Assembly: GCA_963662155.1 (NCBI GenBank) | Contig: OY759264.1 | Coordinates: forward strand, 13,746,634 to 13,810,633 | Direction: 5' to 3' | Origin: Lamellibrachia columna | Lineage: Eukaryota > Annelida > Polychaeta > Sabellida > Siboglinidae | Length of the DNA stretch: 64,000 bases | In this document: one piece after another, positions 58,201 through 64,000 of the stretch | Position numbering within the stretch: the first letter of the stretch is position 1 | Layout: the number at the start of each line of letters is the position of its first letter | The notes under the pieces: generated by a model | Database searches by the model: none | What the model was told of the DNA's origin: nothing | Seen by the model: the letters and a program-made list of their open reading frames with translations, nothing else | Position numbers and translations under genes: made by a program

Positions 58201-61200
58201 CAGAACTACGTACAGCTGCATGTGATATCATGGTGTTACATGGATTTCTTAATGACCTCAGAACTATGTACAGCTGTATGTGATATCATGGTGTTACATG
58301 GGTTTCTTATTGACCTCAGAACTACATACAGCTGTATGTGATATCATGGTGTTACATGGGTTTCTTAATGACCTCAGAACTACATACAGCTATATGTGAT
58401 ATCATGGTGTTACATGGGTTTCTTATTGACCTCAGAACTACATACAGCTGTATGTGATATCATGGTGTTACATGGGTTTCTTATTGACCTCAGAACTATG
58501 TACAGCTGTATGTGATATCATGGTGTTACATGGGTTTCTTAATGACCTCAGAACTACATACAGCTATATGTGATATCATGGTGTTACATGGGTTTCTTAT
58601 TGACCTCAGAACTACGTACAGCTGCATGTGATATCATGGTGTTACATGGGTTTCTTATTGACCTCAGAACTACGCACAGCTGTATGTGATATCATGGTGT
58701 TACATGGGTTTCTTATTGACCTCAGAACTACGTACAGCTGCATGTGATATCATGGTGTTACATGGGTTTCTTATTGACCTCAGAACTACATACAGCTGCA
58801 TGTGATATCATGGTGTTACATGGGTTTCTTATTGACCTCAGAACTACATACAGCTATATGTGATATCATGGTGTTACATGGGTTTCTTATTGACCTCAGA
58901 ACTACATACAGCTATATGTGATATCATGGTGTTACATGGGTTTCTTATTGACCTCAGAACTACATACAGCTATATGTGATATCATGGTGTTACATGGGTT
59001 TCTTATTGACCTCAGAACTACATACAGCTATATGTGATATCATGGTGTTACATGGGTTTCTTATTGACCTCAGAACTACATACAGCTGTATGTGATATCA
59101 TGGTGTTACATGGGTTTCTTATTGACCTCAGAACTACATACAGCTGTATGTGATATCATGGTGTTACATGGGTTTCTTATTGACCTCAGAACTACATACA
59201 GCTATATGTGATATCATGGTGTTACATGGGTTTCTTATTGACCTCAGAACTACATACAGCTATATGTGATATCATGGTGTTACATGGGTTTCTTATTGAC
59301 CTCAGAACTTCATACAGCTGTATGTGATATCATGGTGTTACATGGGTTTCTTATTGACCTCAGAACTACATACAGCTATATGTGATATCATGGTGTTACA
59401 TGGGTTTCTTAATGACCTCAGAATAACGTACAGCTGTATGTGATATCATGGTGTTACATGGGTTTCTTATTGACCTCAGAACTACATACAGCTGTATGTG
59501 ATATCATGGTGTTACATGGGTTTCTTATTGACCTCAGAACTACATACAGCTATATGTGATATCATGGTGTTACATGGGTTTCTTATTGACCTCAGAACTA
59601 CATACAGCTATATGTGATATCATGGTGTTACATGGGTTTCTTATTGACCTCAGAACTACATACAGCTATATGTGATATCATGGTGTTACATGGGTTTCTT
59701 ATTGACCTCAGAACTATGTACAGCTGTATGTGATATCATGGTGTTACATGGGTTTCTTATTGACCTCAGAACTACATACAGCTGTATGTGATATCATGGT
59801 GTTACATGGGTTTCTTATTGACCTCAGAACTACATACAGCTATATGTGATATCATGGTGTTACATGGGTTTCTTATTGACCTCAGAACTACATACAGCTA
59901 TATGTGATATCATGGTGTTACATGGGTTTCTTATTGACCTCAGAACTACATACAGCTGTATGTGATATCATGGTGTTACATGGGTTTCTTATTGACCTCA
60001 GAACTACATACAGCTATATGTGATATCATGGTGTTACATGGGTTTCTTATTGACCTCAGAACTACATACAGCTGTATTTGATATCATGGTGTTACATGGG
60101 TTTCTTATTGACCTCAGAACTACATACAGCTATATGTGATATCATGGTGTTACATGGGTTTCTTAATGACCTCAGAATAACGTACAGCTGTATGTGATAT
60201 CATGGTGTTACATGGGTTTCTTATTGACCTCAGAACTATGTACAGCTGTATGTGATATCATGGTGTTACATGGGTTTCTTAATGACCTCAGAACTATGTA
60301 CAGCTGTATGTGATATCATGGTGTTACATGGGTTTCTTATTGATCTCAGAACTATGTACAGCTGTATGTGATATCATGGTGTTACATGGGTTTCTTATTG
60401 ACCTCAGAACTATGTACAGCTGTATGTGATATCATGGTGTTACATGGGTTTCTTATTGATCTCAGAACTATGTACAGCTGTATGTGATATCATGGTGTTA
60501 CATGGGTTTCTTTTCTATCAGTGCCAAGGAGGTTAGGTACCCCAAAATGTATGAACCTAACCCCCAATATCTGTACATTTGAGAGGTATAATTCAGCATA
60601 AATTTATAGTTTAATGTTTTATTTTGAAGCATCGAATACCTATTTAAAAACTCATCACTGTTACAGTATGAGGTCGGAAGCAATTAATGATGACTCCCCC
60701 ATTAGAAAAAACCTACAAAATCCTTTGCGTTAGCTGACAATGTGGGCTGTCTCAAATGATAATTGATTTTCAAAATATGAGCATTGTATTAGTTATTAGA
60801 AATAGAATTTATCACATAATTAATCAAATTTAATAATATACCATAGGCAGTCTGTACAGTAGCTACAGATGTGTAACTTAGATTTTTTTGTAAGATTTTG
60901 TATCTGTATACATATTAACTATGCTAGTTCTACAGCGCTATAAAGTGGGAAGCAGTAGTGTAGCAGTTAGAACGTCGGGTTCTCAGTCGAGAGAACCTGG
61001 GTTCAAATCCTCCTGGTGCCATTTCAAAGCTTTGGCAATTTTGTTCGTACCACGTTGCCACAGTTAATTCAGTCGAAACAGTGTTGGAATGAACAGGTTT
61101 GCCAGTGGGTGAATTGTAAGGCGCTTTGAACAGTCCCAAGAACTGGATGCTGTGATACATAAGAACATACCTATATATAAAACACACCTTTACCTGTCTG

Positions 61201-63408
61201 TTTTCAGGTGATCTATGCACTCAACACGAAGAATGATGAGCACGAAGCGATTGTTTGCAGCATTCGGGAACAGCATGAGGAACAGCAGCAGCAGCTGATG
61301 GCAGAGATGAAGCAGAAGATCGAGTTTTACCGCGAGAAAATCTCCCAGGATGCCGGGTATGCATCGCAGATCCGCACGCTTCAGGAACACGTCCAGGACC
61401 AGGTGGACGAACAGAAGAAAGCGATGGACGAATTCACGCTGTACCGACAGCATGCGGAGGAACGCGAGGAGTTGCTCAAGACGGAATATTCACAGAAAAC
61501 CATCACTTTCACGCAACAGGTGCTGAAGATGAAGAAGGACTTTGAGGAGAAGATGCAGATGATCAACTCGCTCCGGAATGAGTACGAGATGGACAAAATG
61601 AATGCTCTCGAGGCACTCCGTGAGGAACACCGACGACAACTGGAGCAGGTGCACCTCTCCCAGGTGGAACAGCAGTCGGATCTATCTGACGTAAAGCGCC
61701 ACCTGGAGGAGATGTACGAATGCGACGTGACTCAGTTGAAAAAACGACTTGAGGAGGTCGAGCTGTCAAAGCGGACATTGATAGAGGAACACGAGGGGAA
61801 GATGGCTAAGGCTAAGGCATTCTATGAGAAGGAGTTGGAGGTGTTGAGGAACGCGAAAGACTCGGAGAATGACAAGGACATGTTGGCACTGGAGGAACGG
61901 TTTAAGAAGATGAAGAAGGAACATGAGCTATTGGAGATGACTTCGCAGCAGAGGACGGATGCTCTTCTTGGTCAGTTGTCGGCCAGCGAGGACGAGGTCA
62001 ACAAATACAGAAATGAGCTGGAGGATTTAAGGGACTCTGTCACAAATAAGACGTCCGAGTCAAGCAGGATAAACATGGAGGTATGTGGCGTGTGAGAAGG
62101 GGAATGTGATATACATTCCCGTTCTTCGTCTTCCCCTTAAATTCCTTGCTGATGGAGACCTTCAAATATGTATACTACTGACAAGTAATATAATGTTTAC
62201 TGTCCTGCAATGTGTAACTTCATCTCCCAAACATGGGGTGAGCTAAAATGCTTCTATATACAATCACATAAAAAATTCTTTTCCACCCTCTCGATGACTT
62301 GTCTCCATATCTCTCTCTCTCCTGTCATTTATTCCCCTTCTAGACTGTTCAAACCTACAATTTCAACACATCTCTCTTCACACTATCCCTCTTTGTCAGT
62401 CTCTTCTCACTCATTCTCCGTATCTGTCCTGCCCATCGCAGTCTGCTCCCCGCTACCTTCATGCTCAGGTGTTTCTTCAATCTGATATATTCTAGTTTAT
62501 TCATCATCCTCTTTCTTTCATCTCGATTCAATCTACATATTCTCCAAATCTATACATTCCTGTATTTCTAGTAATGTCTTTGTTGGGTGCTTTAGCTTTT
62601 TTTTTGCATTACAATTATTCTCTTGGTGGCTTGAAATTCAACACCATTATCGTGTGTGTGTGTGTGTGTGGGTGGGTGGGTGGGTGGGTGGGTGGGTGGG
62701 TGGTCGTAAGGCCAGTTTACACGAGAGATTTTTCCCCAATTTGTCAGGCAACGTGTTGTTACACGATAACGCACTTGAATTTTGTGTGTGTTTAAACGAG
62801 CAATATGTCCCCCTTTGAGCATTGATGCTATCGTATGATTAGCCACTGTTTCAAGATCGGGGTCTCACCTACAAAATCATTCCATAAATCAGCCTCGCTT
62901 ATTGGCCTTGCATGGGTTTTTATATATAACCAATCCTTGCAGCGTGATGTCGTGCAACAGCAACACTGTGTTGGCCAACTAACTGGGCAAGAATCGCTCA
63001 TGTTAAAGCGGCCTTTAAAATCCTTATCTACCTATGGGACACTATATGTACACAGATAGTGCATAATGACCAAAGCAGTTATGCAGTATGCTACAATATG
63101 GTAAGTGTTTCCTGCATTCTGGCCCCTGGGAAATCCAATCTGTTATTTTAGTGGATATTCTGTCTGAATTTCCAGTTTCACCTACCGAGTCCTAACTCGA
63201 TAGATGAAAATTGTCCCATCTGCATTTCTACTACAAAATAAGTGGCCATTTTCATAATGACATCTCACAACCGAATTCATCTTTTAGCTGGCGGCAGCCA
63301 GAAATGAGTTATCAAAAACAATCACCCGGCTCAAGGAACTGGAGGCTGAGCTAGCCACATCTCGAGAGCTGTGTGAACAACAAGCTAAAGACTTATTAAA
63401 TAAATCAA
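52102..63408 (+). CDS. FAM184: FAM184 family coiled-coil protein, 5' part (exons 1-3; continues beyond window)
   Basis: Exons 52102-52239, 61208-62080 and 63288-63408 join in frame (phases 0, 0, then 1) to 377 codons. The junction of exons 1 and 2 reads MHLKMSKKIAQLTK then VIYALNTKNDEHEA, which matches the highly conserved N-terminus of vertebrate FAM184A/B. The rest is almost entirely charged heptad coiled coil (for example EQHEEQQQQLMAEMKQKIEF, then KLIEE-like and FYEKELEVL blocks). Known family members are over 1000 residues, so most of the protein lies past base 64000. Molecular function is not established. The ATG has A at -3 and G at +4. The first intron is about 9 kb and heavily loaded with repeats. 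Confidence 0.9.
52545..52935 (+). mobile_element. Dispersed repeat, copy B, in FAM184 intron 1
   Basis: Matches copy A (21155-21530) in the opposite orientation: CAGGCTCCG, TGTGGCGCCA, CCGGACATTTGGCTAATTCA, TGACAGTGGATAACAACGAG. Noncoding. Confidence 0.7.
53056..53092. repeat. Perfect 16-bp hairpin in FAM184 intron 1
   Basis: GTTAAGACCCCTCAGC, loop GACAG, GCTGAGGGGTCTTAAC. Next to a G-run/GGCATATTTGGGG repeat end. Confidence 0.9.
53484..55322. mobile_element. Candidate DNA element rich in TAATAG, host of hAT copy 2
   Basis: The left end AAAGCAGGCCAGGGGTAATA roughly mirrors the right end (reverse complement AGAGCAGGTCTGGGATTTAT), and both ends carry AATAGTAATAG and ATTACA runs. The element interrupts what looks like a LINE C-terminus (LPESAIQAL before, SLNPDSFKAQ-like after). 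Target duplication is unclear. Confidence 0.4.
54283..55127. mobile_element. Nonautonomous hAT-like element, copy 2, perfect 8-bp target duplication
   Basis: Starts CAGGGTTGTTTGATTTAAAT and ends AAACCTG. GTGTTAAG occurs at 54275-54282 and 55128-55135. The left end contains five tandem TTTGATTTAAATCA units. The interior matches copy 1 without its nested insertion. Confidence 0.88.
55323..57897. other. FAM184 intron 1, no gene recognised
   Basis: AT-rich, with a (TA)n cluster interrupted by CGTGTCA/TGTCA at 56740-56795. Short ORFs (55636-55836, 56678-56914) carry no family features. Confidence 0.6.
57898..60510. repeat. 58-bp minisatellite in FAM184 intron 1, about 45 copies
   Basis: Unit GACCTCAGAACTACATACAG, CTGTATGTGATATCATGGTG, TTACATGGGTTTCTTATT. 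Many units contain the 16-bp perfect palindrome ACATACAGCTGTATGT around a CAGCTG core plus a GATATC palindrome; others have one-base variants (CAGCTATATG, GTACAGCTG). Confidence 0.97.
60948..61200 (+). mobile_element. SINE abutting the FAM184 exon 2 acceptor
   Basis: Head GCAGTAGTGTAGCAGTTAGA with B-box-like GGTTCAAATCC, a shortened body (TGTTGGAATGAACAGGTTTG) and 3' tail GAACTGGATGCTGTGATACA to CACACCTTTACC. The tail ends about 12 bases before the exon 2 boundary. Confidence 0.85.
61208..62080 (+). CDS. FAM184: FAM184 exon 2 (long coiled coil)
   Basis: 291 codons with no stop, starting VIYALNTKNDEHEAIVCSIR right after acceptor CTGTCTGTTTTCAG and ending SRINME at donor GTATGT. Base composition (GC-rich, AG-rich coding strand) differs sharply from the AT-rich flanks. 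A SINE abuts the acceptor. Confidence 0.92.
62081..63287. other. FAM184 intron 2
   Basis: Contains a pyrimidine-rich region (62290-62570) and a GT/GGGT microsatellite at 62652-62704. No gene recognised. Confidence 0.7.
63288..63408 (+). CDS. FAM184: FAM184 exon 3
   Basis: Acceptor AATTCATCTTTTAG, donor GTGAGT at 63409. It encodes LAAARNELSKTITRLKELEA then ELATSRELCEQQAKDLLNKS, a coiled coil that continues exon 2 in phase 0. The remaining 591 bases of the window are AT-rich intron. Confidence 0.85.
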
Positions 63409-64000
63409 GTGAGTTTACCTACTACGTAGAGTAAGTAACTCAAACTTTCCATCTTGTTACTTCTTACAAGGTATACTTTAGTATACTTCTGCATCTTTTC
63501 AGTATTTTGGTTTTTTCTTTTGGAAAACAAAATTCTTTAATTATTACCATATCATACATGGCACCTAAATTCCATTAACAATTTAAAGTGTATTCATCAT
63601 AAGAAATATGATGGATTATGTTTTATTAAGCTAATCAGGATTGAAATATTTATTCGTAGTTTTGAAACTTGTTTATATTGAACTAAATTGTAACACCTAT
63701 TTAGGGTGAATCAATTCTTACATTTGATCTAATTCGCCATCTACAATAATTATTGATTTGACATGTTTTCTTGTGTTTTCTTTGGTCATTCAATCATACC
63801 TAATATAAAATGTTGAATGTCATTTTTATTTCCATAATTGCACAGGGGTCAACATCTTGCTTATGGAAAAGTGGGAAACTTGTAAAAAAAGCGGGAAGTG
63901 TACTCCTCCACCCAACTTCTGTCACTATTTGAATTTTCTAATAACTTGTTTAGTTTTATGGATCGCCATTTTGATGTGCTCTTCTTGTTCATGGTGAAGG

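Overview
The window is nuclear DNA of an animal, most likely a marine bilaterian invertebrate. The evidence is spliced genes with GT-AG introns, a coiled-coil gene of the metazoan FAM184 family, tRNA-derived SINEs, LINE reverse-transcriptase remnants, hAT-type DNA transposons with 8-bp target duplications, and very abundant mini- and microsatellites. The phylum cannot be fixed from the sequence; a mollusc or other lophotrochozoan, or a non-vertebrate deuterostome, would fit. There is no bacterial operon, CRISPR array or phage system here.

Two spliced protein genes, both on the + strand, carry most of the coding content. (1) At 26604-45025 eight exons join in one uninterrupted frame to a complete 389-residue SABATH-type (Methyltransf_7) S-adenosylmethionine-dependent carboxyl methyltransferase, a family best known from plants. 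(2) At 52102-63408 the first three coding exons of a FAM184 coiled-coil protein are present; the gene runs off the right edge. A clear tRNA-Glu(TTC) gene lies between them at 51336-51407.

Layout: 1-26 kb is intergenic or unassigned and is built from mobile elements. A TIR element lies at about 179-1479, a 70-bp minisatellite at 3.1-4.7 kb, and a 5-kb hAT-like element at 7396-12429 with a SINE, a LINE and a MITE inside it. A hAT nested in a hAT occupies 16421-18437. A 33-bp minisatellite that seems to have grown from a SINE head is at 22.0-23.5 kb, and an RTE-like LINE with a mutated catalytic site is at 24.3-25.3 kb. 26.6-45 kb is the methyltransferase gene; its introns hold a THAP-domain ORF on the opposite strand, a SWIM-like remnant, LINE pieces and three large minisatellites (30, 60 and 25 bp). 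45-52 kb holds LINE tails, a broken hAT transposase (46.9-48.9 kb), a CR1-like LINE split by a SINE (49.4-51.1 kb) and the tRNA. 52-64 kb is FAM184; its 9-kb first intron holds a second copy of the hAT family inside another candidate DNA element, and a 2.6-kb array of 58-bp units containing a perfect palindrome.

The two genes show no evident functional link. The main interest is an animal SABATH methyltransferase, and how strongly tandem repeats and nested transposons have shaped the introns, including a SINE that ends almost exactly at a FAM184 splice acceptor.
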